From positions 1-14,574 of the forward strand of contig JBBSEF010000073.1 in the NCBI GenBank assembly GCA_038240015.1: a stretch of 14,574 bases of DNA. Direction: 5' to 3'. Position 1 is the stretch's first letter; every line of letters starts with the position of its first letter. Shown here in pieces: positions 6,743 to 13,905 of this stretch. A program made the position numbers and the translations under genes. The notes under the pieces were generated by a model. The model saw only the letters and a list, made by a program, of their open reading frames with translations, was not told the DNA's origin and did no database searches. The DNA is from CAHJXF01 sp038240015. Its GTDB lineage: Bacteria > Pseudomonadota > Gammaproteobacteria > Burkholderiales > Burkholderiaceae_D.

Positions 6743-7780
6743 ATGAAGATTCAGCTGAATGCAAGAAATCGCGCGCATCACTTCGAGGCTGCACCGTCGG
6801 TCAAGATTCTTTATGCGGGGCTGAGTCAAGGCCTAACCTTGCCGTACGAGTGCGGCAGCGGCACGTGCGGTACCTGCAAAGCGCGACTGGTATCCGGTGA
6901 GATTGCGGATGGCTGGCCCGAGGCGCCGGGGCGCAAGTTCCTCAAGAACGCCAACGAGTTCCTGATGTGCCAATGCACGGCGCGCGGCGACGTCTCGGTC
7001 GAAGTGGCCAGCTTTGTGCAGGACGTCGATCCCGGCGTTTGCGTGCCGACCGCCGTCAAGGGCAGCATTCGCGACACCGCGATGCTGACACACGATGTCA
7101 TGCAGTTGCACGTCGACCTGATGACGCCGATGGAATTCGACGCTGGTCAGTTCGTGATGATCGAAGTACCGGGCGTGAAAGGATTTCGCGGCTGGTCGAT
7201 GGTCAACTACGATCGATCGGCTTCAATGCTGCGCTTCGTGGTGAAGAAGAAGCCCGGCGGCGCATTGTCGGACTGGCTGTTCTCACGGCCGACCGAGGGC
7301 ACCGAGGTGGATGTTTTCGGCCCCTTGGGCGGCGCGACGTTTTTCCCCTCCCTCGCGACCAATATCGTGTGCATTGCCGGCGGCAGCGGCATCGCGGGAA
7401 TGATGTCCATCCTCGCGCGGGCGGCCGGCGAGAACTACTTCTCCGACTACGGTGGCGATGTGTTCTTCGGCGTGCGGTCGATGAAGGACGCGTTCTATCT
7501 CGACGAATTTTCACGCCTTCGCGAAAAGTGCGGCGAAAAACTGAATGTCACGATCGCGCTGTCGGAGGAACCCGCCACTGCTTCGGCGCAGATTGACCAT
7601 CCATTGCTCATATTCGACTCGGGCTTCGTCCACGAGGTCGCGGGTCGGCGGATGCAGGGTCGCTTTCAAGGGGTACGTGCGTATCTCGCCGGGCCGCCGC
7701 CCGCAGTGGACGCCTGCATTCGCATGCTTCTGATGTCCCGTGTATCGACCGCCAACATTCGATACGACAAGTACAGCTGA
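6743..7780 (+). CDS. Oxygenase reductase: plant-type [2Fe-2S] ferredoxin plus FAD/NAD(P)H-binding domains
   Basis: This 345-residue flavoprotein reductase passes electrons from NAD(P)H through FAD and a plant-type [2Fe-2S] cluster to the Rieske ferredoxin or the oxygenase. The N-terminal ferredoxin domain has C37-x4-C42-x2-C45 and C76, the usual chloroplast-type spacing. The FAD domain shows R149-G-W-S-M-V-N, a variant of the RxYS motif. The pyridine-nucleotide domain has the glycine-rich GGSGIAGM at 213-220, and the C-terminal YLAGPPPAVD matches the family's CGPP-type segment with Ala in place of Cys. The domain order is that of benzoate dioxygenase/methane monooxygenase-type reductases, and of MsmD. 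It begins 20 bp after the beta gene with a weak ribosome site and ends 9 bp before the next gene, consistent with one operon. The C76-Q-C78 doublet gives an extra Cys beside the cluster. Confidence 0.92.
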   Translation: MKIQLNARNRAHHFEAAPSVKILYAGLSQGLTLPYECGSGTCGTCKARLVSGEIADGWPEAPGRKFLKNANEFLMCQCTARGDVSVEVASFVQDVDPGVCVPTAVKGSIRDTAMLTHDVMQLHVDLMTPMEFDAGQFVMIEVPGVKGFRGWSMVNYDRSASMLRFVVKKKPGGALSDWLFSRPTEGTEVDVFGPLGGATFFPSLATNIVCIAGGSGIAGMMSILARAAGENYFSDYGGDVFFGVRSMKDAFYLDEFSRLREKCGEKLNVTIALSEEPATASAQIDHPLLIFDSGFVHEVAGRRMQGRFQGVRAYLAGPPPAVDACIRMLLMSRVSTANIRYDKYS

Positions 7781-7789
7781 AGGTCGGGC

Positions 7790-8518
7790 ATGAAAAGAAT
7801 TCATATCTGCAGCGCCAGCGATGTTCCGTCCAACGGGATGAAGAGCTACGACACGTCGCTCGGTGTCAAGGTGTTGATCGCGAATGCAGGCGACGCATAC
7901 TTCGCCTACCAGGGGTTGTGCCCGCACCAGGATGTCTGCCTCGACGAAGGCTTCTTCGACGGCGCGACGCTGACTTGCCATCAACATCTGTGGCAATGGG
8001 ACATCACGACCGGTGCGGCGGTCGGCTTGGCCGAGGCGCCACTCGAGCGCTACGAAGTCGCTCGTGAGGGCGACGAGATATTCGTTCTGCAATCGAGCGC
8101 GTTGAAAGTATCCGAATTGTTCAAAGGCGCCTCGGACACGGCGATCACCAAACTCGATGCGCTGGCGCGGCGAGAGGAACACAACGGTCCAGCCACGTTG
8201 TATGGCGTGGGCGATCCGGCCGATGACCTGTACATCCTGGAATCGGGCCGCGTTGAATTCATCATCGGGCGTGGCGATCGGACCGGCCCTGCTGGATTCA
8301 TGTTGCGCAAGGGCGAGGTGTTCGGCTGGGCAGCATTACTGGAAGACCATCCTCGTCGAATCGCGAAGGCGGCTTGTCTCGAGAAGTCGACCGTGCTGCG
8401 CTTGAAAGGCGCGGACGTCTTGAAGGTACTCGCCGACGAGCCGGCGTCAGGCTATTTGGTAATGCGACAGCTCTCGGCGTTGATCACGAAGCACCTCGGG
8501 TCGCAAGGCGAGAAGTAG
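7790..8518 (+). CDS. Rieske ferredoxin fused to a C-terminal cyclic-nucleotide-binding-like domain
   Basis: This 242-residue protein has two parts. Residues 1-105 are a Rieske-type [2Fe-2S] ferredoxin with C44-P-H46-x16-C63-x2-H66, the likely electron carrier between the reductase and the alpha subunit. Stand-alone ferredoxins of this class are usually close to 100-120 residues. The rest, about 108-238, is a CNB/CRP-type beta-roll: GDPADDLYILESGRVE is followed by a phosphate-binding-cassette-like segment (KGEVFGWAALLE, then RRIAK) and closing helices. There is no DNA-binding domain. Where CRP has Glu and Arg-Ser to hold cAMP, this protein has Trp180 and Arg189-Arg190, so cAMP may not be the ligand. 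A homologous domain occurs on the ABC permease at 9855. The fusion is continuous with no internal stop. An AAGG site precedes the ATG; the reductase ends 9 bp upstream. Confidence 0.88.
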   Translation: MKRIHICSASDVPSNGMKSYDTSLGVKVLIANAGDAYFAYQGLCPHQDVCLDEGFFDGATLTCHQHLWQWDITTGAAVGLAEAPLERYEVAREGDEIFVLQSSALKVSELFKGASDTAITKLDALARREEHNGPATLYGVGDPADDLYILESGRVEFIIGRGDRTGPAGFMLRKGEVFGWAALLEDHPRRIAKAACLEKSTVLRLKGADVLKVLADEPASGYLVMRQLSALITKHLGSQGEK

Positions 8519-8627
8519 CGCACCGGCACGACCGGAAGGGAAGCGTCGCGACTCGAACCGATGGAGTAACAAAGATGTTCTGGCACTGAGCGTTCTGGTT
8601 ATTCAGGCTCATAACAAGGAGACAGGC

Positions 8628-9773
8628 ATGGCGGATTGCAAGAACTATCGGGTGCGAGCGGCGTTGGCAGGCTTCGCCACTGCCGTGGGATTGGCGGCAG
8701 GGATCCCGGCGATCGCCATGGCCGGAGACCTCAATTACGGGAAGGCGGGGGAACCCGTCACTCTGGTGATCGGCTACCAGCCGTTCTACACGGAATCGTG
8801 GTCCGGCATCGTCATGCGTGGCAAGAAGATGTACGAGAAATACCTGCCAAAGGGTTCGACCGTCGAGTTCTCGATCGGCCTACAGGGCGCCGTGATCGTG
8901 AACGCCATGCTCGCGGGCAAGCAGCACATCGGCTACGTCGGAGACATGCCGGCGATCGTGTCGACTACTAAGGAGGATGTTGCAGACATCCGCATCGTTG
9001 CGACCCTCGGTGTGGGAACCGATCAGTGCAACATCTTCCTGGCAAGGCCCGATGCGCCGAAGTTCAAGAATGCCAAGGAAGGCATCAAGTGGCTCGATGG
9101 CAAGCGCGTTGCCATCCCGCTGGGAAGCTGCGCCGATCGCTTCGCGCAGTCGACCTTCAAGAAGGAAGGCGTCACTCCCGCAGCCGTCCTGAACCAGAAT
9201 ATCGAGGTCATTACCAGCGGCTTCAGGGCGGGCAAAATCGACGCAGCGGTGATCTGGGAGCCAACGGCTTCGCGGCTTGTGCAGGAGGGACTCGCGAAAC
9301 GCATCGCGTCGGGTGCCACGGTCGGTGAATCCGACGCCGGCTTCCTGACGATGCGTGCCGACCTGATCAAGCAGCGGCCGGACATCGTGAAGGCATGGCT
9401 CAACGCCGAACTCGATGCCCAGCTCTATCTGGCCGATCCCAAGAACGCAATGGAGGTGGCCGGAATGGCGGTTCAGCAGGCCACCGGCTTCAGCGAGAAA
9501 ATGCTCTGGGCATCCATGTTCGGAAAGTATCCGGAGGAGTCCGGTGGTGCGCCCGTTCGTCTCACGCTGCCGTACACGGTGACTCCGGAGGTGCTCGCGC
9601 AGATCGCCAATTCCGCGACCTTCCTCTTCTCGATCAAGAGCATCAACTCCGAGAAGCTGCGCCCGGAAGCGGTGATGCCCGAATTCGCGCAGGCGATCCT
9701 CAAGGAGCGCGGCCTGTCGACGCCCATTGGCAAGGTGGTGGCGTTGCCGGACAGCGAGTTCAAGCCGAAGTAG
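8628..9773 (+). CDS. ABC transporter substrate-binding protein, NMT1/SsuA/TauA type
   Basis: This 381-residue periplasmic binding protein belongs to the nitrate/sulfonate/taurine group. A signal peptide is evident: a basic N-terminus (KNYRVR), a hydrophobic Ala/Gly-rich stretch, and a likely cleavage after AMA (residue 32). The mature protein has the family's layout: VTLVIGYQPFY at the start, GYVGDMPAIVSTTK, VAIPLGSCADRFA and FRAGKIDAAVIWEPTASRL. It probably presents the oxygenase substrate or a related anion to the permeases downstream. It is longer than typical SsuA/TauA, with an extended C-terminus. The ATG at 8628 follows AAGGAGA. The 109-bp gap upstream is the largest inside the oxygenase/transport part of the operon and could hold a secondary promoter, though none was recognised. 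Confidence 0.9.
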   Translation: MADCKNYRVRAALAGFATAVGLAAGIPAIAMAGDLNYGKAGEPVTLVIGYQPFYTESWSGIVMRGKKMYEKYLPKGSTVEFSIGLQGAVIVNAMLAGKQHIGYVGDMPAIVSTTKEDVADIRIVATLGVGTDQCNIFLARPDAPKFKNAKEGIKWLDGKRVAIPLGSCADRFAQSTFKKEGVTPAAVLNQNIEVITSGFRAGKIDAAVIWEPTASRLVQEGLAKRIASGATVGESDAGFLTMRADLIKQRPDIVKAWLNAELDAQLYLADPKNAMEVAGMAVQQATGFSEKMLWASMFGKYPEESGGAPVRLTLPYTVTPEVLAQIANSATFLFSIKSINSEKLRPEAVMPEFAQAILKERGLSTPIGKVVALPDSEFKPK

Positions 9774-9854
9774 ACGCCGTTGTACCGAGCCGCCGCCGCG
9801 ACGAGTGCACGATCGTCGCCATTCCGGATGATCGAATTCGCATGAGGAAGTTGA

Positions 9855-11192
9855 ATGGACCAAATCAACGCCCTGCTGAGAAGTGCGATGCCGTTCCAGA
9901 TGGTGTCGGAGGACTTGCTTCGCGAAATTACGAATTTGGTGCATGCGCGATCGTATGCCGGCGGCGAAACGGTTTACGACTGGGGTGACGAAGCCGACGA
10001 CATCTACATCGTCTCGTCCGGTAGCGTCCAACATCTGTTGGCCACCGAGCGCGACGGTGCAGCTTTGGAAAAAGTCATGCGCAGCGGTGACGTTTTCGGC
10101 TGGGCTGCCGTGCTCGAGGGCCAGCGTCGAAGACTTGCGAAGACCGTTTGCCTAGAGCGCACGGACGTGATCCAGATCAACGGCCAGGAGTTGATGGAGT
10201 TGATCAGGCGTTCCCCCGCGACCGGCGATGTCGTCATGAGCCGGTTCGCGAGCATGATCACCAAGGAGTTCGCAGCGCCGGACTCCGTCGCTGCGCGCGT
10301 GCCGCATTTGACGCCGGTCGAGCAGCCCGTGGCGTTGCAAGGCGACGGGATAGCCAGTGGTTGGGCTTTGACTTTCTTTCGCTTGTCGCAATGGATCAAG
10401 AGTCCGAAGCCCTATTTGATGGTGACCGGCTTCGCGATCATGCTCGGCTTGTGGTACCTGACGGTCCAAGTCTGGAAGCTGCCTCGCTTTGCGGACATGC
10501 CGGGTCTTACAGCAGTAGTCAAGGAGATGTTCAGCAAGAACCCGGTGTATGGGCTGTCGGTTTACACGCCCGAGTATTACCAGCACATCTGGGTCAGCGT
10601 CCGGCGGGTGGCTATTGCGTTTTTGCTCGCCACCGCACTAGGCGTGCCCTTGGGTCTGTTCCTGGGGTGGTCGAAGACGTTTCGGGAGTATGTCTTTCCC
10701 GTGTTCGAAACGTTGAGGCCGATTCCTATTCTCGCGTGGGTGCCGCTCGCCATCCTGATGTTCACGGGCAACGAAACCCCGGTGATCTTCTTGACCTTCC
10801 TCGCGTCATTCTTCGCCACGGCATTAAACACCATGCTCGGCGTCGAATCGATCGATGAATCGTACAGCCGGGCAGCGTATTGCCTGGGTGCAAACAAGTG
10901 GCAGGTATTTCGTGAAGTCATCGTTCCGGGCGCGATGCCTTTCATCTTTACCGGCTTGCAGATCTCTGTGGGCGTGGCGTGGTTCTCGCTGGTGGCCGGT
11001 GAAATGGTGTCGGGCGAGTTCGGGCTCGGCTATGTGATCAACACCTCGTACACGATGGTGCGATATCCGACTATCGTGATCGGGATGATTACGCTGGGCG
11101 CGGTCGGATACGTCACCAGCGCGCTGGTTCGTATGGTGGGGGATTACATGATGCAGTGGCGCGTCCGCGAACTTGCCTTGGGAGGACGCTGA
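9855..11192 (+). CDS. ABC permease with N-terminal cyclic-nucleotide-binding-like domain
   Basis: This 445-residue fusion has a cytoplasmic CNB-like domain at about 1-140 (GDEADDIYIVSSGSV, then a cassette GDVFGWAAVLE at 78-88 and RRRLAK), a linker, a first membrane segment near 186-206, and an SsuC/TauC-type MetI permease from about 245 to 430. The permease part has an EAA-like loop (AAYCLGANKWQVFREVIVPGA, about 340-360) that docks the ATPase. Ordinary SsuC-type permeases are around 250-280 residues, so the extra N-terminus accounts for the length. The CNB part resembles the one on the Rieske ferredoxin encoded just upstream and likewise lacks the canonical cAMP-contacting Glu and Arg-Ser. 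The start at 9855 has GAGGAAG 4 nt upstream. The stop overlaps the next start by one base (TGATG), implying coupled translation. The CNB domain probably gates transport, which is inference. Confidence 0.9.
   Translation: MDQINALLRSAMPFQMVSEDLLREITNLVHARSYAGGETVYDWGDEADDIYIVSSGSVQHLLATERDGAALEKVMRSGDVFGWAAVLEGQRRRLAKTVCLERTDVIQINGQELMELIRRSPATGDVVMSRFASMITKEFAAPDSVAARVPHLTPVEQPVALQGDGIASGWALTFFRLSQWIKSPKPYLMVTGFAIMLGLWYLTVQVWKLPRFADMPGLTAVVKEMFSKNPVYGLSVYTPEYYQHIWVSVRRVAIAFLLATALGVPLGLFLGWSKTFREYVFPVFETLRPIPILAWVPLAILMFTGNETPVIFLTFLASFFATALNTMLGVESIDESYSRAAYCLGANKWQVFREVIVPGAMPFIFTGLQISVGVAWFSLVAGEMVSGEFGLGYVINTSYTMVRYPTIVIGMITLGAVGYVTSALVRMVGDYMMQWRVRELALGGR
11180..11185 (+). promoter_or_regulatory. 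Ribosome binding site deciding the first ATPase start
   Basis: GGGAGG lies 6 nt before the ATG at 11192. It supports that start over an in-frame ATG at 11156, which would lie inside the permease gene. Confidence 0.7.
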
Positions 11193-12055
11193 TGAGCGCG
11201 TTGCTCGAAACGACCTCGCGTTCACAAAACGTGGCCACGGAGGGTGCAATCCGCATCGAGGATGTCGTGAAGATCTACGACCCTGACGGCACCGCCGTGA
11301 TGGCGGTGGACCATTGCTCCCTGGATATTCCCGCCGGCGAGATCTGCATGATCGTCGGGCCTTCGGGCTGTGGCAAGACTACGCTGCTCAACGCGATTGC
11401 CGGTTTTCACAGCATCACTTCCGGCAAGATCTTTCTCGACGGACAGTTGCTGTGCGGACCTGAAAAGCCCATGGCCGATCCAGGTTCGGACCGCATCGTG
11501 GTCTTTCAGAACGGCGCGCTCTTCCCTTGGAAATCCAACCTTGACAACGTTGCCTTCGGCCCGCTGATGCGAGGCAAGATGAGCAAGAAGGAGATCTACG
11601 AAAAGGCCCGCGGCATGATGGCCGACGCGGGCCTGAGCGGAACCGAGAACAACTTCCCGGGAGAGGTTTCATCCGGGCTGCGGCGTCGCGTCGAGATCGT
11701 GCGCGCATTGATGAACGATCCCAAGGTCTTGCTCTTCGACGAGCCCTATCGGGCGCTTGACTCGCTGACCAAATCGGTTATGCATGAGGCGCTGCTGGAG
11801 ATTTACTACAAGAACAAGGTCACCATCTTCTTCATCACTCATGACCTCGAAGAAGCGATTTTTCTCGGGCATCGCCTGGTCATCATGACCTCGCGTCCGT
11901 GCAAGCCGAAGAAGATTCTCGAGGTCGATATTCCGCACCCGCGTGATTACGGCGTTCTGACCAGCCAGCGTTTTCGCGAGCTGATGGAAGAGATGAGCGC
12001 CGTCGTGCACGAGGAGGCGAAGAAATCCTTCGCTGCCGGCGAGAAGGAAGGCTGA
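11192..12055 (+). CDS. ABC ATPase 1 (SsuB/TauB-like) with degenerate signature motif
   Basis: This 287-residue nucleotide-binding subunit belongs to the nitrate/sulfonate/taurine importer group. Walker A is GPSGCGKT (56-63), the Q-loop glutamine is Q106 (VFQNGALFPW), Walker B is VLLFDE (179-184) with catalytic Glu184, and the H-loop histidine is H217 (FFITHD). The ABC signature, normally LSGGQ or LSGGM, reads VSSGL (159-163), so it lacks the first Leu and the second Gly pattern. The D-loop is RALD. With ATPase 2, which has an intact signature but no H-loop histidine, it should form a heterodimer with one complete and one degenerate ATP site. The start overlaps the permease stop by one base, and the stop is 3 bp before the second permease, so the transporter genes are tightly coupled. 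Confidence 0.92.
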   Translation: MSALLETTSRSQNVATEGAIRIEDVVKIYDPDGTAVMAVDHCSLDIPAGEICMIVGPSGCGKTTLLNAIAGFHSITSGKIFLDGQLLCGPEKPMADPGSDRIVVFQNGALFPWKSNLDNVAFGPLMRGKMSKKEIYEKARGMMADAGLSGTENNFPGEVSSGLRRRVEIVRALMNDPKVLLFDEPYRALDSLTKSVMHEALLEIYYKNKVTIFFITHDLEEAIFLGHRLVIMTSRPCKPKKILEVDIPHPRDYGVLTSQRFRELMEEMSAVVHEEAKKSFAAGEKEG

Positions 12056-12058
12056 GCC

Positions 12059-12883
12059 ATGCACAGGTCTATCACTCGCCTTCGGAAGAAGCTCCTCAGT
12101 CGCGCCAGCTTGCGCGCAATCATCTCGTTGGTCGTGTTTTTGGTGCTGTGGGAATTGGGATCGCGCTCGAAGGCGTGGTTGGGCTACTCGTTGCCGTGGG
12201 TCGGCCAGGTGCCAGCGCCTAGTGCCGTGATGCGCGTCTGGGCCGGGCTTATCACAAGCCAAGGGTACTGGGAAAGCTGGTATCTGAGCCTGATGCGCGT
12301 GCTGGTCGGGTTCGTCGCCGCAATGCTGATCGGCATTCCGCTGGGCTTGCTCATGGCCGTCAGCAAGACGTTCAACTCCCTATCGTTTCCGAGCTTCGAG
12401 ATCCTGAGGCCGATTCCACCGCTGGCGTGGGTGCCCATATCGATCATATTCTGGCCGACGCAAGAACTGTCAATCGCCTTCGTGACCTTCCTGGGTGCAT
12501 TTTTTACGGTCGTGATTAACGTGGTCGGTGGCGCGAAATCGATCGACGGCCGTTTCTTCCAAGCGGCGCAGGCGATGGGCGCTTCGCAGTGGGACATCTT
12601 CCGTCGCGTAGTGCTGCCTGCCACATTGCCATCGATCGTGGTGGGCTCGTCGGTGGGGATGGGCATTACGTGGAACGTCGTGGTCGCCGCGGAGATGATC
12701 TCGGGCGGAGGTAGCAGCGGCTCGGGTGGCGGTCTGGGTTTCTTCATTTGGAATTCATATGTCGGCGGCTCGTACGAGCAAATTGTCGTTGGCATGATCA
12801 GCATCGGGATTGCCGGCTACGCATGCAGCGAGATCCTGCGTGCGCTGGGCGGGCTGGCGACGCCCTGGTTACGGAAGCGTTAA
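12059..12883 (+). CDS. ABC permease 2, SsuC/TauC type
   Basis: This 274-residue membrane subunit has a basic N-terminus followed by about six hydrophobic segments. The EAA loop is at about 168-191 (QAAQAMGASQWDIFRRVVLP), the coupling helix that contacts the ATPase. A glycine/serine-rich stretch after AEMI (ISGGGSSGSGGGLG, about 215-227) replaces a shorter loop in permease 1. It has no CNB domain, unlike permease 1. A single binding protein with two different permeases and two different ATPases points to one heteromeric importer, although two alternative homodimeric transporters sharing a binding protein cannot be excluded. GGAAGG near the end of the preceding gene probably serves its ATG. Confidence 0.91.
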   Translation: MHRSITRLRKKLLSRASLRAIISLVVFLVLWELGSRSKAWLGYSLPWVGQVPAPSAVMRVWAGLITSQGYWESWYLSLMRVLVGFVAAMLIGIPLGLLMAVSKTFNSLSFPSFEILRPIPPLAWVPISIIFWPTQELSIAFVTFLGAFFTVVINVVGGAKSIDGRFFQAAQAMGASQWDIFRRVVLPATLPSIVVGSSVGMGITWNVVVAAEMISGGGSSGSGGGLGFFIWNSYVGGSYEQIVVGMISIGIAGYACSEILRALGGLATPWLRKR

Positions 12884-12892
12884 AGGTCGTCC

Positions 12893-13810
12893 ATGCGAAA
12901 CACCAACTCGATGAATGCCGTCACTGCTTCCGTCGGCAATGCCCCCGCCACCGCTGGCGAAATTCGGGTCAACAACATCAGCAAATCCTATGGTACCGGT
13001 CTGTTTACCAAGACGGTCGTCCAGGATTGTTCGTTTGCGATCGAGCGCAACAAGCTCACCGTGATGATCGGACCATCCGGCTGTGGCAAGAGCACGCTGA
13101 TCCGGCTGCTTGCGGGCTTCGAAAAGCCCACCAGTGGCACGATCCAGATCGATGGAAAACCAATCACCGGGCCGGGTAAGGACCGTTTGGTCGTCTTCCA
13201 GGAATCAGCACTGTTCCCGTGGATGACCACCTACGACAACATCATGTACGGTCCTCGCGCGCGCGGCGAAGACACGCCGCAATCACGAGCGCAGGCTGAA
13301 TTCCTTCTGGAGAAGGTGGGACTGAAGGCATTCAGAAACAAGTATCCGCCGCAACTGTCCGGCGGAATGCAGCGACGCGCGGAACTGGCGCGAGCGATGA
13401 TCAACAACCCGGACGTGATGATCCTCGACGAGCCGTTTCGGGGGTTGGACGCGATGTCCAAGGAGTTGATGTGGGAGTACTACGCCGGGCTGTTCGAAGA
13501 GTCGCATCGAACTAACTTTTTCATCACGACCGATATCGACGAAGCCATCTTTCTCGCCGATCGCCTGATCGTCATGACCAACATTCCGACCAAGGTTCGA
13601 GAGACGCTGGAGGTGAACATTCCGCGCCCACGTCGCCTTGCGAATATCTTCGATAACGACCATGCGAACCAAGTGAAGATGCAGGCGCTATCGCTGTTGC
13701 ACGAGGAAGCGATGAAGTCGTTCTCGGGTGGCAGCCGCGCCGCCGCGGATTTCGTCAAGGCGTATTCGAAGCGCAGTGTCAGCGCGCCTGCGGAAGACAA
13801 GGCGCCCTGA
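12893..13810 (+). CDS. ABC ATPase 2 (SsuB/TauB-like) lacking the H-loop histidine
   Basis: This 305-residue nucleotide-binding subunit has Walker A GPSGCGKS (60-67), Q103 (VFQESALFPW), an intact signature LSGGM (155-159) and Walker B VMILDE (175-180). At the switch position it has T213 (FFITTDIDEA) where ATPase 1 has His217 in the equivalent FFITHDLEEA; the codon is ACC, two base changes from a His codon, so a single sequencing error is unlikely. That His normally contacts the ATP gamma-phosphate, so the site built on this subunit's Walker motifs is probably poor. The C-terminal tail of about 60 residues beyond the core resembles ATPase 1 in its HEEAMKSF segment. Start at 12893 has AAAGG upstream; an internal ATG six codons later is possible. 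It is 9 bp after permease 2. Confidence 0.92.
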   Translation: MRNTNSMNAVTASVGNAPATAGEIRVNNISKSYGTGLFTKTVVQDCSFAIERNKLTVMIGPSGCGKSTLIRLLAGFEKPTSGTIQIDGKPITGPGKDRLVVFQESALFPWMTTYDNIMYGPRARGEDTPQSRAQAEFLLEKVGLKAFRNKYPPQLSGGMQRRAELARAMINNPDVMILDEPFRGLDAMSKELMWEYYAGLFEESHRTNFFITTDIDEAIFLADRLIVMTNIPTKVRETLEVNIPRPRRLANIFDNDHANQVKMQALSLLHEEAMKSFSGGSRAAADFVKAYSKRSVSAPAEDKAP

Positions 13811-13812
13811 TG

Positions 13813-13858
13813 GCTCCGCGGATTCGATCATTAGTCCGTCATGCGAGCGCCGCGGAGC
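13813..13858. repeat. Inverted repeat between ATPase 2 and the amidohydrolase-fold gene
   Basis: GCTCCGCGG (13813-13821) and CCGCGGAGC (13850-13858) are exact 9-bp reverse complements separated by 28 nt, starting 3 nt after the ATPase 2 stop. It could form a hairpin that processes or attenuates the mRNA before the last gene. No T-tract follows, so it is not a clear terminator. Confidence 0.4.
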
Positions 13859-13892
13859 GCCCTAGAACAGCGAGCATCAAGTAAATCCAAAG

Positions 13893-13898
13893 AGGAGA
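13893..13898 (+). promoter_or_regulatory. Strong ribosome binding site that sets a GTG start
   Basis: AGGAGA lies 7 nt before GTG at 13906. It fixes the start of the last gene at a GTG; the next in-frame ATG is seven codons further in and would remove the first beta strand. Confidence 0.75.
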
Positions 13899-13905
13899 AC
13901 TGGAC

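Noticed and set aside
8575..8589. A four-codon open frame (MFWH then stop) with GGAG upstream, ahead of the substrate-binding protein gene
   Set aside because: Too short to judge and no attenuator structure was seen around it; chance is the simplest explanation.
8880..10034. A 384-codon minus-strand frame opposite the substrate-binding protein gene
   Set aside because: It mirrors the real coding frame across two plus-strand genes and their gap, with no recognisable motif; a complementary-strand artefact.
13811..13905. Rho-independent terminator between ATPase 2 and the last gene
   Set aside because: There is a 9-bp inverted repeat but with a 28-nt loop and no T-tract, and a strong ribosome site for the next gene follows directly.
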